DNA from: Symbiodinium natans
Lineage: Eukaryota > Sar > Dinophyceae > Suessiales > Symbiodiniaceae
Length of the DNA stretch: 64,000 bases
Reading direction: 5' to 3'
Assembly: GCA_905221605.1 (NCBI GenBank)
Contig: CAJNDS010001169.1
Span: 124,001-188,000, forward strand
The notes beneath the pieces are model-generated. The model saw only the letters and a list, made by a program, of their open reading frames with translations, searched no databases and was not told the DNA's origin. Numbering within the stretch: the first letter of the stretch is position 1; each line of letters opens with the position of its first letter. Shown in pieces: positions 12,432-24,283 of the stretch. A program made the position numbers and the translations under genes.

Positions 12432-12486
12432 CCTGGGCATGATCGTGTCCAGCATGGCAATGACCGACTGACCGAGGCCCCCTTTC
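12432..12486 (-). CDS. Mini-exon candidate, KGGLGQSVIAMLDTIMPR
   Basis: One base plus 18 codons between TTGCAG and GCCCCA. Hydrophobic helix with Met. The flanks are dense in CCCTAAACCC motifs. Confidence 0.45.
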
Positions 12487-12499
12487 CTGCAAGCCATTC

Positions 12500-14600
12500 A
12501 GGGCTCTGAGGGTTTGGGGGCTTAGGGTGCAGGGTTGATGATAGGGCATCTACTGTAGGCTTGTAGGGTTCGTATTCTTGTGCGCCTACAGGGCTTGCAA
12601 GTTTCTCGACCATGCAAGGCAGCAATCCATCACCACTGCCGCCCTAAAATCTAAACCCTAAATCCTTAACTCTAACCCTGCTCCATTCGCTTGGAAGGCT
12701 ACGGCCCACTTCCAAGGTCATCGAATTCAGACGTACAATTCTGACGCACAAAACCTCTGGTCTAGGGAACACAAGGGAACCTACCCCGAACCCCAAACTC
12801 GAAATTCTGCCCGAATTCGTCAGCCCCAGACCCTGCACGGGCCAGAGAAGTATTATCCCTGTATGGTCCTGCTACCAGAAAATGCTCGAAAGTTCCATTC
12901 TAGTCACAACACCCTCAACCCTCAACCGGGTAGTCAGGTTCCTTTAGCTTCCCTAAGGCAAACTCGAAACTCTGCACACAATGTACTGTACCCTAGATAC
13001 GTCCCTGCAAACCCTAAACCATAAACCCTAAACCCCCCTCCCTGGTCCTCGAGCTGCCCAAGGTCCACGTCTCTGGGGGTGCTTTTTGCTCCTCACTGTT
13101 AGGTTTGGGGGGCTGGTTGACGGTTTTTAATTTTAACCATTAACCCTCCCAGGCCGTCAACATCGAATCAGGGTTCAGGGTGCTTAGAGCTTGGCCACTA
13201 AACCCTAAATTAGGGTTCAGGGTCACTCAGAGCTTGGTTTTTTTGTTTGGAGCGGGGGGGGGGGATGGCTTTCGAAGCCTGCTTGGCATGAGCAATTCGC
13301 CGACTAGCTACTATGAACAAATGTGGAATGTTGGACTCTGGGAATCTTTTTTGCATCCGATGGATGAACCAGTAGCCGTTCTCGGCGCAAGTAAAAAGAA
13401 CCTTGAGAGATCGTGCCACATGCCATTGGCAAGTAACATTGGCAAACCCTGCGACCTGCTGGCCTTATAGGCCCTCATTCTGACATCCCCGTCGGCTCAG
13501 GAGACTATAGGAGTCCGAAATGCAGGTGAACGTGTTATGATTGCGGCATATTGCAGCGCTGCCTTGGGACATTTACGTCAAATTTACGTTTGCTCAGCTC
13601 GGCACTTGGCACAGAACTACACAGGGATCAGAGCAACAGAGGCGTAACCCTGCATTTCATGCTGCTCCTTCTTGGGCTCGTCAGCTGCATGTGCCACCTC
13701 CGTAGGCTCATGGCCCTCTCAAAGGCGCAGCTTGGAAAGAAAACACCCTGAAACACCCTGAAGCCACAACTTCCAGGCAACTAAACCCACACCCCTTCAA
13801 GCCCTAAACCTACCAACCTTACCCAGCCCTGAAGCCACGATCCCAGACTGGGTGTTGATCTGAATTGGGGTCCGTCTATGTTCGTTTGGGAGCTCCTTTC
13901 GAGTCTATATACGGGAGCTCCAATGTGGAACAGCTCCCTCCCAATCTTCGTGCCGTACAAGATTGAGCGTAGAAGCAGGTGCGATAGGAATCTCCCTCCA
14001 AGTATAGGGGCTTAAGGATTCTGGGCCCGGAGCACACTACAGTACTACAGTCTATATGAAGTTAGCAATGAGAGTTTGGGTGCAAAGTGTGCCTGGTGGT
14101 CCCGCACTTGTACCAGGCCCTGCGGGTCCTGCAAAAGATGGGCTCCCGAGTTACAGCTCAGGGGGTTTGGGGAGCTCGATGGGGCAAAGCTCGACATGTG
14201 TCCACGACCTTTAGTGAAACAGTCGAGAACCCCTAAGCCCCCAAAACCACAAACTCTTTCAGCCTCAAACCACAAACTGAACCAAGTCGGATTGGGCAGA
14301 GGATCTACCGGGTTGCTTCGAGGTATTTTCAGGCGGTTCCACACCCTTAGCACCCAGGGCTTAGGGGTGCGTCTCGGGTTTCAGATGGTAGGGCTTCAGC
14401 GTGTCAGGGTTTTAGGGCTTCGTCCTGTGGTGTGTGAAGACCAGAACCACAGACCCTGAGGGGTAAGGTACTATGGGCACAGGATTTCAGGGTGCTGGTT
14501 TTGGGATTTGGGACTTCGGCTTTGGTGTCAGCTTTCAGGGTCTCGGGCTCCTGACGAGCCCTACCATGCAAGCTCCACCCAGAATTGCTTAGGCTCAGTG
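12500..14600. other. Telomere-like spacer with few exon islands
   Basis: Dense CCCTAAACCC at 12640-12680 and 13010-13040. One very weak minus-strand island at about 13042-13072 (DVDLGQLEDQ after CCCAG). The 13180-13470 plus-strand frame and its minus shadow are both open but have no family signal. Confidence 0.4.
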
Positions 14601-14607
14601 ATTCGGC

Positions 14608-14658
14608 CTTTGTTGCATAGAAGCTCTCGACGATGCCCTTGGCTTTCTTCACGACCTT
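14608..14658 (-). CDS. Mini-exon candidate, KVVKKAKGIVESFYATK
   Basis: Seventeen codons after TTTGAG, ending before GCCGAA (GC donor type), phase 0. Basic amphipathic helix. Confidence 0.46.
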
Positions 14659-15181
14659 CTCAAAGAGGGGATTCGGTGCATGGACCACCTGAACCTTAAA
14701 ACCACAAACCTTCACTCCAAACACCCGTACACAGACCACCCGGGGCTTGGAGGTCAAGGGACGACCCAAGAGTCCTGATACCTCGGTTTAAACCCGAAGG
14801 GCTGGACTGAGGCTCTGGGTGTTAAGTTTTGGGTTTACGCTTTGTTTTTTGTGACCTTAGAAACTGCGGTCATAAACCCGCCTAGAAATCCCATGCGCCT
14901 TCTAAGCTGGGTCACAATATTGGCTTCTAAGAAGGTTGAAGGCAGCTTTCAATAGAACTCCGCACCTCCAAGTCAACCACATAAGTTCTTAAAGCCTAAG
15001 ACCTAAGACAGCTGGGTGCTTCTAGATCCTGTCCCAGTTGGGGTTTCGGGTTGGGGCTGTGTTCTTGACCACCACCGGCATCTCAGCAGTGTGCCAGTAG
15101 TTCCATGTGGCCTGTTTTGTCAAGGGCACCTGACTGAATACCTGTGGAAAGTTGCGTAGGAATGCTGTCAAACCCTCGTAC

Positions 15182-15230
15182 TTGAATGTAAAGCTTTGGC
15201 CCGACTTCGCCAAGCTTTTCCACGAGGACC
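15182..15230 (-). CDS. Mini-exon candidate, VLVEKLGEVGPKLYIQ
   Basis: One base plus 16 codons between CATCCAG and GTACGA. A second frame is also open across 15264-15022 (SLAKSGQSFTFKYEGLTAFL...), with a GTATTC donor after FPQ, and looks protein-like too. One of the two must be the shadow; transcript data would decide. Confidence 0.4.
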
Positions 15231-15573
15231 CTGGATGGACTTTGCTCAACCCACGTGCTGACACGGCAAATGACCAGGAGAGCCCTCCTTACCCGAAGTT
15301 TCCTGTGGCAACTCCCACGAGTGGAAAAATCTATAGCCACTGTCAACTTACTTCTAACTATAAGTAACTATCCATGAAAGTATGTGTCACATTGTCGAAG
15401 GTAGAGGAGCTTTACGCGCTGCGTGCCGCTTGCTCTTGCTAAAGCTAGCCTGGACATGGCTCTCGCAACCCGAAGATGTGAGGAGCTCCTACAGAACCAG
15501 CACCCACAGCCCAAACCCCAAAGTCGAAGCCAGGACACTCAAGCCCTTGAAGCCCTCTAAACCTTACACCTGC

Positions 15574-15606
15574 CTGCACCGTAAGCTCGCGGTCCTTCGT
15601 CGAGGC
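15574..15606 (-). CDS. Mini-exon candidate, ASTKDRELTVQ
   Basis: Eleven codons between CTGCAG and GCAGGT, phase 0. Flanked at 15650-15700 by TTTAGGGTTAGGG-like motifs. Confidence 0.42.
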
Positions 15607-15796
15607 CTGCAGACCAAAGCCAGCACTCTTAGGGCTTCCAGGGCTTATAAGGCCTAGGGTCTTTTAGGGTTAGGGCTTAGGGTTTTAGGGCAGTGCTTGG
15701 GGAGGCTTACAAAAGTTCAGACTTCAACAGGGCTTGGAGGGTTTGGTGGGTTTACTGGTGTTGAATACTCGGCGGGGGCTTGCCTCAATTTGGCAC

Positions 15797-15874
15797 GCCC
15801 CAACGCTCGAACTGAGACACACTCTCATACAGCTGCGGCCCGGCCAGATACAGTGCCGCCGCAGATCTAAGGCA
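15797..15874 (-). CDS. Exon candidate, CLRSAAALYLAGPQLYESVS
   Basis: Twenty-six codons (ending QFERWG) between GAAAAG and GTGCCA. Less charged than its neighbours, with Tyr and Trp, so perhaps part of a folded helical domain. Other frames here are shorter or contain stops. Confidence 0.48.
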
Positions 15875-16513
15875 CTTTTCTCGCAAACAGAAACGCCTGA
15901 CGACATCCCACTGCTCTACATGCAGTAATTTAGGACGCAGTGGATGTACAGGCAGAGGCCTAGGGAAATGGAGTCTGCTAGAGGGCTCAGGATGTCGGCC
16001 TAGAGGGCTAGAGGGTCTAGGTTTCAGGGGGCGAAAGGTTAAGTAAGGCTTGGATGGCTAGAGCGCAAGCCAGTCTGAGAGGGAGGGTTCATAAATTCAA
16101 GGGTTCACGGGTAGAGCTAAGTTTGGGTTCCTGTGGCGGCAACTGGTCGTAGCCGGTATGCATATAAGCCTACTTGGAGCTACTCGTGAATCGTGTGGCA
16201 AAAGCCCTAAATCTTGCTTACATGTACAAACTAAAGTGACTAACTAAACTCTATGACCTATAATCCCCAAACCCTGTAACTCTGTAAGCCCCAAAACCAG
16301 AGACCTACAAAACTCTAAACCCCATACACCCAAAACCCTGCAAGCCATCAGCACCCTTAACCCTACAAGCACTATGAAATATTGTAGCATAAAAACCGAA
16401 TAGTCTACTGATATAATACTAAACAATATGGGAATCTACTCATAGAATATTACAATATGAACATAATACATTATTCATATACTACTACATAAACCCTAAA
16501 GGCGTCCCTGGGC

Positions 16514-16576
16514 CTTGTACGAGGCCTTCTCCTTGGTCCGCGCCGCCTCCAACTTCGTGAGACGCTCCGTGAAGGC
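16514..16576 (-). CDS. Mini-exon candidate, AFTERLTKLEAARTKEKASY
   Basis: Twenty-one codons between GGCCCAG and GCCCAG (GC donor type), phase 0. Typical coiled coil (L, L, A, A core; K/E surface). Confidence 0.54.
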
Positions 16577-16811
16577 CTGGGCCTCCCAGCAAGCGGGTCA
16601 TCGGGTTCAGGGTTCCAGGGTTCAGGGTTTCGGGCAGTTTCGGGTTTGGGGCTAATTACACCCTAGGCCATGAAAGCTGAACCCTCAAAAGTCTCAACCC
16701 GCAGCCTAAACCCTTCAAACCCTGTAAGCCGCATGAGTGGCCCATAAGCCTTACGAGCCCTACATAAGCCCCTAAAAGAAGCCTAGGAACCCCCCACAAG
16801 CCCTGTAGCTC

Positions 16812-16841
16812 CTGGACAGTGCCGAGGTTTTTGTCTTCAGA
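16812..16841 (-). CDS. Mini-exon candidate, SEDKNLGTVQ
   Basis: Ten codons after CACCAAG, with GA (GAGCTA) as possible donor; the open frame extends on both sides (LCTK before, ELQGL after). Confidence 0.36.
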
Positions 16842-17263
16842 CTTGGTGCAAAGCACAGTTCCAGCCCCATCCTAGAACCCCCATGTAGCCTTTAAGATAC
16901 CCTAGAGTGTAGGCTAGGATTTAGGGCTTCTTCTTTCGGTCTTCAGGTGGCCCGGGGCACATGTGGGGGTGCAGAAAGGCTGTAGGGCTTAGGATTTAAA
17001 ATTTTCAGCTTGCTACGGCTGCCATGATCGCATCCCAAGTTCTTCAATTTCGATGTGGCTTAGGGCTTGGGGTGCCACTTCCTCGTCCCTACCTTCTTGG
17101 GCAGTGTGATCTAAGATACCTAGCAGACTCCCTTCTTAAGTTGGAGGTTGGCGTAGTTATACTGTAACCCTTTTCGAGCTACTTATTATCACCCTTTGTA
17201 CACAGAACTGGAGCCGCGCCCTCATGCTGGGAATGGCTTTCCTTCATCGCTTCGTCCCACTGC

Positions 17264-17399
17264 ATCCTTTATCTCGAATGTCGCGCTGTTGTTTTTTAAT
17301 CGTCCTGCCGTCCTGCGCCACGCGGACCTCGAGCTTCATGAGCAGCAGCTCATCGTCCAACTTTGGATCGCTGGCTTTTGGCGGTCCTGCGCCTTCTTT
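17264..17399 (-). CDS. Exon candidate, LDDELLLMKLEVRVAQDGRT helix
   Basis: The longest island of the left block. After CTGGCAG it reads KEGAGPPKASDPK, then LDDELLLMKLEVRVAQDGRT, then IKKQQRDIRDKG, ending near GCAGTG. Strong coiled-coil signal. A T-run/G-run junction sits about 130 bases upstream of the acceptor on the coding strand as C-run then A-run. Confidence 0.55.
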
Positions 17400-17517
17400 C
17401 TGCCAGGAAGAGTGCGAGGATGACTCCCGCTCTCCATGCTTGGCGAATGCTGTCAAAGGGCAGAACAGGCATTTAATTTTTTTTTGCTTCTTTTTGTGTT
17501 TTGTTGTTACTATGTCT

Positions 17518-17547
17518 TTTTTTTTTTTTTTGGGGGGGGGGGGGGGT
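17518..17547 (+). repeat. T-run/G-run junction
   Basis: About 14 T followed by about 14 G, in non-coding sequence upstream of the 17264-17399 exon candidate on the minus strand. Confidence 0.95.
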
Positions 17548-17884
17548 AGCTCATTTGCAACCTCTTGACTTACCGGCCAACCCTGGACCCTAGACCCCAA
17601 GCCCTAAACCGGCCTAAACCCGCAACCCGGAACCTAGCAGACCCCAAACCCTAAAACCTCGAAAACCATGTCTACAGGGCTCGTTTAGGGTTTCGGTGTT
17701 AAGGCTTAGGAACCCGCAAGCTCTCCCCAAGCGATCCGGGGCCCTAACAATCTAAGCGCGGAACCCTAAAACACATCACACAAAACACAAAACCCCCAAC
17801 CCAGACGACTAAAATTGAAGCGACCCCTCCCTGTCTAAACCCGAATCCCCAGACCCTATAAACCCTAAGCCCACTTAATGGCAC

Positions 17885-17956
17885 GGCCTGGGCCTTCAGC
17901 TCCGTCACCTCCTTAGAGGTGGCTCCCACTTCTGACTCCAAGAAGGCTTCCCTGGC
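17885..17956 (-). CDS. Mini-exon candidate, AREAFLESEVGATSKEVTEL
   Basis: Twenty-four codons (ending KAQA) between CCGCAG and GTGCCA; an earlier GC end after LK is possible. Clear coiled-coil composition. Confidence 0.54.
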
Positions 17957-18351
17957 CTGCGGTTTAGGGTTCAGGGTCTGAGGGTCTGAGGGCCACGAGG
18001 TTCGGTTCAGGGCGCGCGGATAAAGGCTGGACGGGAGTGTGGAGGCTTAGGAATTTGGGGTCCAGGGTTAGAAAACCCTAGGCTCCACAACCACTGAACT
18101 CTGTAAAGACAGAGCCCTAGACCGTGAAGCCCAAATAAAACCCCTGAAGACCTATGCCCTAAACCTAAACACACGAAAACCTAGACGCATAAAGCCCTAA
18201 ACCCAAACAAGCAACCTAAACCCTTCTAGACAACCGAAAAATCCCATACAGCCTGAAACTAAACAACCTAAGCCCCCAACCCCTAAACCAAAAAGGGCCA
18301 TAAGCCCAAAACCCTTAACCCTACAGCTTAGTCCGAAGTGGTAGGAGCCAC

Positions 18352-18393
18352 CTTGAGGCGCACGAGGTCGCCTTCGGTCTTGGCTTTGGAATT
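18352..18393 (-). CDS. Mini-exon candidate, NSKAKTEGDLVRLK
   Basis: Fourteen codons between CCTGCAG and GTGGCT, phase 0. The open frame also extends upstream as MPTRLQ, so it could hold a start. Charged helix. First island of the left block in transcription order. Confidence 0.48.
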
Positions 18394-19112
18394 CTGCAGG
18401 CGAGTCGGCATTGCTTGGAAAACGGGTTTAGGGCGTCAGGGTGTTGGGGGTTCAACAGTATAGGGTTTAGGCTTCAGGGTGTTAGGGTGCAATTAGGGTG
18501 TCGGGGTGTAAGGGTGACACTCGGGTGTTACAGTAGGATCTATAGGGCTTTCGGGATTTGGGGCTTAGGATTTAGGAGCTTTGGGTTTTAGAGTTCAGGG
18601 CTTCCGGTTCGGGGCAACGGGTGTCAGAAACTTTCAGGGTTTCCGGGGCATAAGGGCTTTGAGTTGCGGCTGGCTTCAGGGTGTTTAAAATTTACTATAG
18701 GGGTCGGAACGAGTACAGTAATTAAAACTCATGGTGTTCCCTTTCCCTGCTGTATTAAGGGTGTTGGACTTGAGAACGTTTGGGGGTTCGGGGTAGTTTG
18801 AGCGCACAGTTCACATTGAGGTGTTTGTGCTTTCCTGATATGCTGTTCGGGTAAAGGGGTGTTGTCATTTTCTGGAAACCCATGTTGCCCATGTTTCGGT
18901 TTCGCGCAGCATGAACTGCAACAATTGAAAGGAACCTGATGTGGCTGAATGCGCAAATAAAGGTGCCTTCCACTTGAGGAAGGAAAAAAAGAGAAACAGC
19001 GAGAAACAACAACTATCGCCTTTCGTGGCCCACAAAACCCGGCTGCGCGTTTCGCTTGAGTTGCTTTGTGACGAGGGCCGTAACAATGGTCAACCTGAAG
19101 CTGCTCAGAGCA
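18394..19112. other. Spacer 3' of the 555-residue gene
   Basis: G-strand repeats AGGGTGT/TTTAGGG at 18421-18690 change abruptly to non-repeat sequence at about 18700. No poly(A) signal of AATAAA type is evident just after the stop at 19113. Confidence 0.45.
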
Positions 19113-21232
19113 TCAGCATTTACATCTGTAGGGATAGCACAGATGGCGAGAAGAGATGCGCAGTTGGGCAAAGAGAGGTGGTCGAATCTCACATGCACAA
19201 CGATTGACAAGCACGCCGAAACAATCTGGGCCACACAGCTTATTATTGGAAGAAGCCTTTTTACCGTTTCTTCCTGAGCCGTTTCGTGCCATGCAGAATG
19301 TGGACACCTCAGCTGCCTGCGCTCTACGTTCAGCACTCCCCACCACGACGATGCGGGCTCCGCTGTCCGATGCAGGCAACTTCTCGCAGTGATTGGTCGT
19401 CGGCTATGTGTACAACATTAAGAACCTGTTGAGAATCCCGTGTCCCCGCCACGCTTCAGCCTCTAGCCAGGCAATGCAGGGGAAGTGCATGCGCGTTTCC
19501 TTTTGTGTCGCGACGTCTGAGACCAAGAGCCCCAAGACGTGAAGTGCGAAGTCTGATTGCCGAAGCTGAAACTCCTGGAGAGTGCGGACCGCCACTTCCG
19601 CCGCGAGCTCAGCCCAGATTTGCCGTTGCCCGTACTCCATGGAATGGTGGCAGTATAGCACATGGCACAAGGCCTAGGTTGCCCAGTAACCTACGGGTAG
19701 TAGAGCCACAAACAAGTATCAATAAGGGCAATGCGGCAACAAGGGAACCACTGCGTGTCCTAGAGGCTGCTTCGGCAACGTGCCAGTCCGGATCGGAGCG
19801 CAGCATGGTTTCGAGAACTTCAGACACGTGGAGCATGATCACCCCTTGCACCTCCTCACAACCTTCAGGACAAAATGAACCCTGACAAGAAAGCAATCAA
19901 ACTCCCCAATCTCAACCTATTCTGATCCCCTTGTGAAGGTACCCGAGTATGTCGTTTAGTCACCCAAGGCGCTGTACATTCCGAGCTTCTCCAACAGGCG
20001 GAGTGCAGTCACCTGCATACTGCTGCCTCCCACAACACAAAGCTCCGCCAGCTGCCTGCAGGATGCCACAGCGCAATCGAACGCCCCTTGACTCCACGTC
20101 CTGTCGTCCATGCGCAATTGCAGACAGCACCAATTCCTTGTGGACGAAGTGAACCAAAAAACAGGGTTTATGGTCCACATGAGCACGATAGTGATTCTAG
20201 TACTAGAGTAGAGGGTATATGGTCGCCGAGGCTCAAGCAGTGAAATCGCTTCTCCAGGACAGGGTCTTCAGCGAACTTACCCCGAATTGCAGCCGAAAGT
20301 GTCCATTGATCGGCACGATGGGTGCGCTTCGCCTCTGCAGCCCACTCAACCCGTCGAACCATATCATACGAAAGGACCACGGAGGATGCAGTTGCCAAGT
20401 CAGCGCCTTCTGCCAAGTGCCGTGCCAAGGCCTGGGCATCGACATACTGCCAGGCTGTGCGCAGCTGCATCAGGTCCCGCACACTCAGCATCTCAAACAG
20501 TGTCAGCTGAAAGGATGTGCGAGACCAGATCTGTGGAGAGACAAGTTCCTGAGAACAAATCGATGACTTCGGCTCCTCGTCTGATGAAGATGCCGGAGGA
20601 GGGGTCTCCGCATCTGCATACGCACGGAACCGATGCACCTTTGCAAGGTGCCTTCGTCGCTGCTGCCTTTCTGCCGAACTCGCCGGTACAAAGCCAAAGC
20701 TGGCTGGTTGGTGAGGTGATTCTTCCAGTCGTTCTGGAGCAAGTTTGGCACCAGACTCCGCTTTAAGACCTTCCACCACCTCCGCCTCCCGGCAAGTGGT
20801 GGCACACGGCTTCTGTGTGACGCTGCGCTCGCAGGACGCAGGCTTCTGGGTGACCTTGTCGGGAATCTCGGCATCCGTCTCAGCATGGTGCTCAGGCCGT
20901 CCGGTCACAAGGTCCTCTTCTTCAGCATCCGGCACGCTCTCTGGGCAATTGGGCCTTGGAAATGACGCGATGATGCTGGCCAGGCTGAATGTCTCCACAA
21001 AGCTGTTCGACGCAGTCTGGGCTCGAAACACAGCTGCATGTGCTTGCAGAGGCGGGGAATGCTTCGAGAAGCCCTCGGCCATGAGCTGCTTAATGTTCTG
21101 CAGTTCGTGTCGCAGCATGGCAAATTCTTTTGTGAGCATCGCACTCACATCTTTGCATGAGCACAGGTGCTCAACTCGCTTGGCAGCCGTCACCTCAGCA
21201 TTCTCACGGGCCTCATCAAGCCAAACGCTCAT
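19113..21232 (-). CDS. Unrecognised 555-residue protein: coiled coil, linker, ARM/HEAT-like helices; 5 exons
   Basis: Exons: 21232-20281, 20086-19964, 19862-19768, 19673-19426, 19362-19113; phases 1, 1, 0, 2 match at every junction and total 1668 nt. Donors are GTAAGT, GTGACT, GCCTCT and GTTCTT; acceptors end in AG. The ATG at 21232 has an in-frame stop 9 bases upstream. Residues 1-55 look like a coiled coil (LTKEFAMLRHELQNIKQLM); 60-220 is low-complexity, rich in Glu, Pro, Ser and Lys; from about 235 on the protein is helical, with repeated Leu-rich pairs such as LAELCVVGG / MQVTALRLLEKLG, VLETMLRSDPDWHV and TLQEFQLRQSDFALHVLGLL, which resemble ARM/HEAT repeats. The C-terminus is Cys-rich and ends CYPYRCKC. 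I do not recognise the family. A role as a scaffold or adaptor would be inference only. Confidence 0.75.
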
Positions 21233-22182
21233 CCACGTGCTTCACGATTCACCCGCACGTTGCCAGTGCTAGGGGTCTGCTGCCAACAGGGGCTTTGATC
21301 CGGCAATGCAACTGTGGTGGAAGATACGTGGTTGAACACATCCCCAACATGGTCCGGCTAAGGCACTTGTACAAATCAATAGCCCGTCGAAGGCCACCGC
21401 ATGCGGGCTCCGCAGTACTTTCGAAGCAAATCCATGAAACGTGCAAGACCTGCCTGGTTGTTGCCCATCTGAACCTCGCAGAAGCTCTTCCTGCAATCCG
21501 GTGCTAAATGCCTAGTGTGGCCTCCTTACCGTAAACAAGGGTGACCATACCCAATTCTTCCGGTACAACATAACCACATCACCAGAAGGGAAAATACCTT
21601 TCTTTGGGTCTGCTCAGGGTCAAAAAGTGACCTAGATCCCCGAAACGGGTGAAGGGATATAAAGGGCCCCACCGGGCTTCCTAGGAAGGGGTAAGGTTAC
21701 TGACCTGCACCCTACAGCCTGTGTGGTGGCTTCATGTCTACTCCGAACATGTGAGCATCTCCAACCTCGCAAGGTTGAAACCTCCTTCCTGCTCAAGGCC
21801 TTCTTAAACGGCTGCTTTCCGACTATGCTGCAGGACTGACGGGGTGTTGCTTGGGCCTACCTTAACGCCGAAGTATCCAGAGCAAACCAATGAATACACA
21901 CAGCCTACTAGTTGGGGAACATTCAGTTGCCTTCGGGACTACGTTCCCTAAACCATACGAACCCCCATCCCAACCTGAAATTCCGAAAGGTTTCCCAGCA
22001 ACCTAAGTACCCTTTCTTATGGTTTACTGGAACCTACAAGCGAACCTGGTCCTGACAAAAAAAGGAAGTAAGGGAACCACTGGGCACCCTGGAGTCATCG
22101 GCCTTTATTATTTTGCGTTATTAGGATTTTTTTTTTTGGGGGGGGGGGAGGGGGTAGGGCGGGGCGGGGGCCGCCTCTTGGC
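21233..22182. other. 5' flank of the 555-residue gene
   Basis: Non-telomeric up to about 21530. A minus-strand island near 21470-21385 (MGNNQAGLARFMDLLRKYCG) could be an upstream exon of the 555-residue gene, but I could not fix borders. The rest is unremarkable. Confidence 0.4.
22129..22149 (+). repeat. T-run/G-run junction
   Basis: T-run then G-run, followed by a GGGGAGGGGG-like tract up to 22171; just downstream (coding sense) of the 22183-22230 exon candidate. Confidence 0.93.
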
Positions 22183-22230
22183 GTCTTCTGTTTGGTGGCT
22201 CTCGATGGCATCAACGAGCCCGAGGACCGC
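22183..22230 (-). CDS. Mini-exon candidate, AVLGLVDAIESHQTED
   Basis: Sixteen codons between GTGCGCAG and GCCAAG. The first residues AVLGLVDAIE recall the SF3B1 exon start AVFDAIDG, but no homology is claimed. A G-run (C-run on the coding strand) lies about 60 bases upstream of the acceptor. Confidence 0.48.
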
Positions 22231-22523
22231 CTGCGCACGTCGATGCAGGGACCTTTGGGGTTCACAGCCTGCTGCCTCCACTTGAGAGGGGGGGGGGGTT
22301 CAGAAGATGCAGAGGTTTTCTTGTTTCGCCACACTAAGGATTCAGGATTCTAGTATCTTGGGGTATAATTATAAGGGGGTTCCTAGGGGAGATGCCCACT
22401 TCAGTGGCACATAGAAGACTAACTGCCACAGCAACTTCAAACACCACAACAGTAACAGATCCCGCACCTTAGCTGGGAAACAACTGGGTGCACAACTCAA
22501 GTCATGAACGGGTCAATCTGGTC

Positions 22524-22572
22524 CCTTCTATTGCGGGCCCGCTGTGAAATCAAGTTGGCCCGCCAATCCAGG
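22524..22572 (-). CDS. Mini-exon candidate, LDWRANLISQRARNRR
   Basis: One base plus 16 codons after GCGCAG; the donor would be GA (GACCAG). Arg-rich helix. Confidence 0.38.
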
Positions 22573-23220
22573 CTGCGCATGTTTAAGGGCCCTGGTGTAA
22601 AGTCAAAAGTTGTCACGGGCTTCCTTGAAGATTCAGGGCTTACGGCTTGGGTTTTAGGAGATAAGGCGATGAGAGCTTCGGGATTCTCAGGTTTGGGGTG
22701 ATACTCCGTGCCTATATAAGCCCAGTTCGGGGGACTCTCGGTGGGACAATATAACCTCGAATGTACAGCCAACTAGCTTATGAGCCCCACGAACCTTCAA
22801 GATGGGTTTGGAGGCTCGAGGCTTTAAGTGCTTGAAGGCTTTACCGCGCCAAAAACCTCTGTCTCTGCAGCTACTGAATCCTCTAAGGCGGTTCATCACC
22901 ATAACTCACAACGGGGTTTTAGGGCAGGCCCGCGAACCTTTAAGCCCTCAAACTCCTTAAAGCCCAACGGCAGGGCTCAGAGGGTGAGTGCTTTGAAGGG
23001 GCCAGGGCCTTGCAGCTGGAATTCCGAGATGCTCAACCCCCGAAACCCTAAAACCTAGACACCTAAAACTCTGAGGGCCTGGAACCCCTGAACCTTCGAG
23101 CCCTCAGACGCTGAACGCAATAAACGTCCCAAACCCTATGCAACCCCGAACCCCAAAAGGGCCCCAACAAAAGCCCCGAGGACTGACGCCGCTGAAGCCC
23201 TTTGAGCCCCATGGCAGGGC

Positions 23221-23280
23221 CTCGGCGGCTTGCCCCATGCCCTCGGCCTTGTCGCGGGTCTGGTGCTGCACCAGCTCAAC
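23221..23280 (-). CDS. Mini-exon candidate, VELVQHQTRDKAEGMGQAAE
   Basis: Twenty codons between CGCTCAG and GCCCTG, phase 0. Coiled-coil pattern. The flanks on both sides are dense in CCCTAAAC-like motifs. Confidence 0.55.
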
Positions 23281-23467
23281 CTGAGCGGCAGGGCGTTTAA
23301 GAACCTAAGGTCGATAAACCCCCAAGCCCCACACCCAAAAACCCTCACCCCTTACAGGAACCCTCAACCACCCCCAAACAGAAAAAAACACAATTGCAAC
23401 AAACTGAAGACTGTGAATCCTTGGCCCTGAACCCCTGAAACCCGAAGCCCTACTCCATTCTCCGAGC

Positions 23468-23497
23468 TGCCGCTCGACGCAGAGACTCTTCCTTCTC
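23468..23497 (-). CDS. Mini-exon candidate, EKEESLRRAA
   Basis: Ten codons after GGCGAG; the donor would be GCTCGG. The open frame also extends upstream (HRAGE) and downstream (ARRME), so both borders are loose. Confidence 0.4.
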
Positions 23498-24099
23498 CTC
23501 GCCCGCCCGATGACTCTCGGAATCGACCTTCGAACAGGTTTGAGCTGCAGCTGCCTAGAGTAGGCTAACCATTCCTTGCCCTTGAGCAAAAGCGTGAGCC
23601 TTCAGTGTGAAGAAGCATCCCCTTGTTCGATACGTCCTAGAGGAACCTCGAATATTATCAGGTGATCTCACCCCTAAGCCCTTTATCCTAGAGACCCCTA
23701 TACCTTTACAGGGTTGATGTCGCTGAAGCATGGGACCCAGTCAGGCGGGGTTGGAACGGCTGGGGCTTGGCGTTTTGGGTTTTAGGGTGCTTAAGCGCTT
23801 AGCTTCCTGCTGCACCCCAAACCCCCTAAACCCTGAGTCGTAAACTACACACACCCTTAAACGCCCCAACCCCCCTAAATCACCCTGACACGCCCTCCCC
23901 CCTTTGCCAGTCCCGAACCCCCACGAAGAACTGAAGCCAGGCGCTGGATCCCACGACTGTTAAGGTGTCCAGTGCCCTGAGATACCCTGGCCCAGAATAA
24001 ACTATTGAGTCTTAAGCTTACTGGGCAGCCACGCGCGTTTGTGCTTTCAAACAACCTACTACTCAACTTGTCAACACCTAAACTCGAAGAGGCATGGGC

Positions 24100-24132
24100 C
24101 TGCAAGAAGTTGGCGGCCTTGGCGCCGCCCTC
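24100..24132 (-). CDS. Mini-exon candidate, EGGAKAANFLQ
   Basis: Eleven codons between CGACGCAG and GCCCAT (GC donor type), phase 0. Helical. Confidence 0.45.
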
Positions 24133-24283
24133 CTGCGTCGCGGGGAAGCTTGGATAACGGCTTTGGGGCGAAAGGGTCTGAAGAAGGCAAGTCGAGGTGC
24201 GGCAGACACGCCTCAAGAACCTCTTGCCCTCTTGCCCGCGTGCCCTGACACCCTGAAGTCCCCAAACGATGCAAGCACCGGGC

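Noticed and set aside
19226-19264. Possible 39-base intron in the 555-residue gene (GTAAAA...CCCAG)
   Set aside because: Too short for a spliceosomal intron, divisible by three and open; kept as coding.
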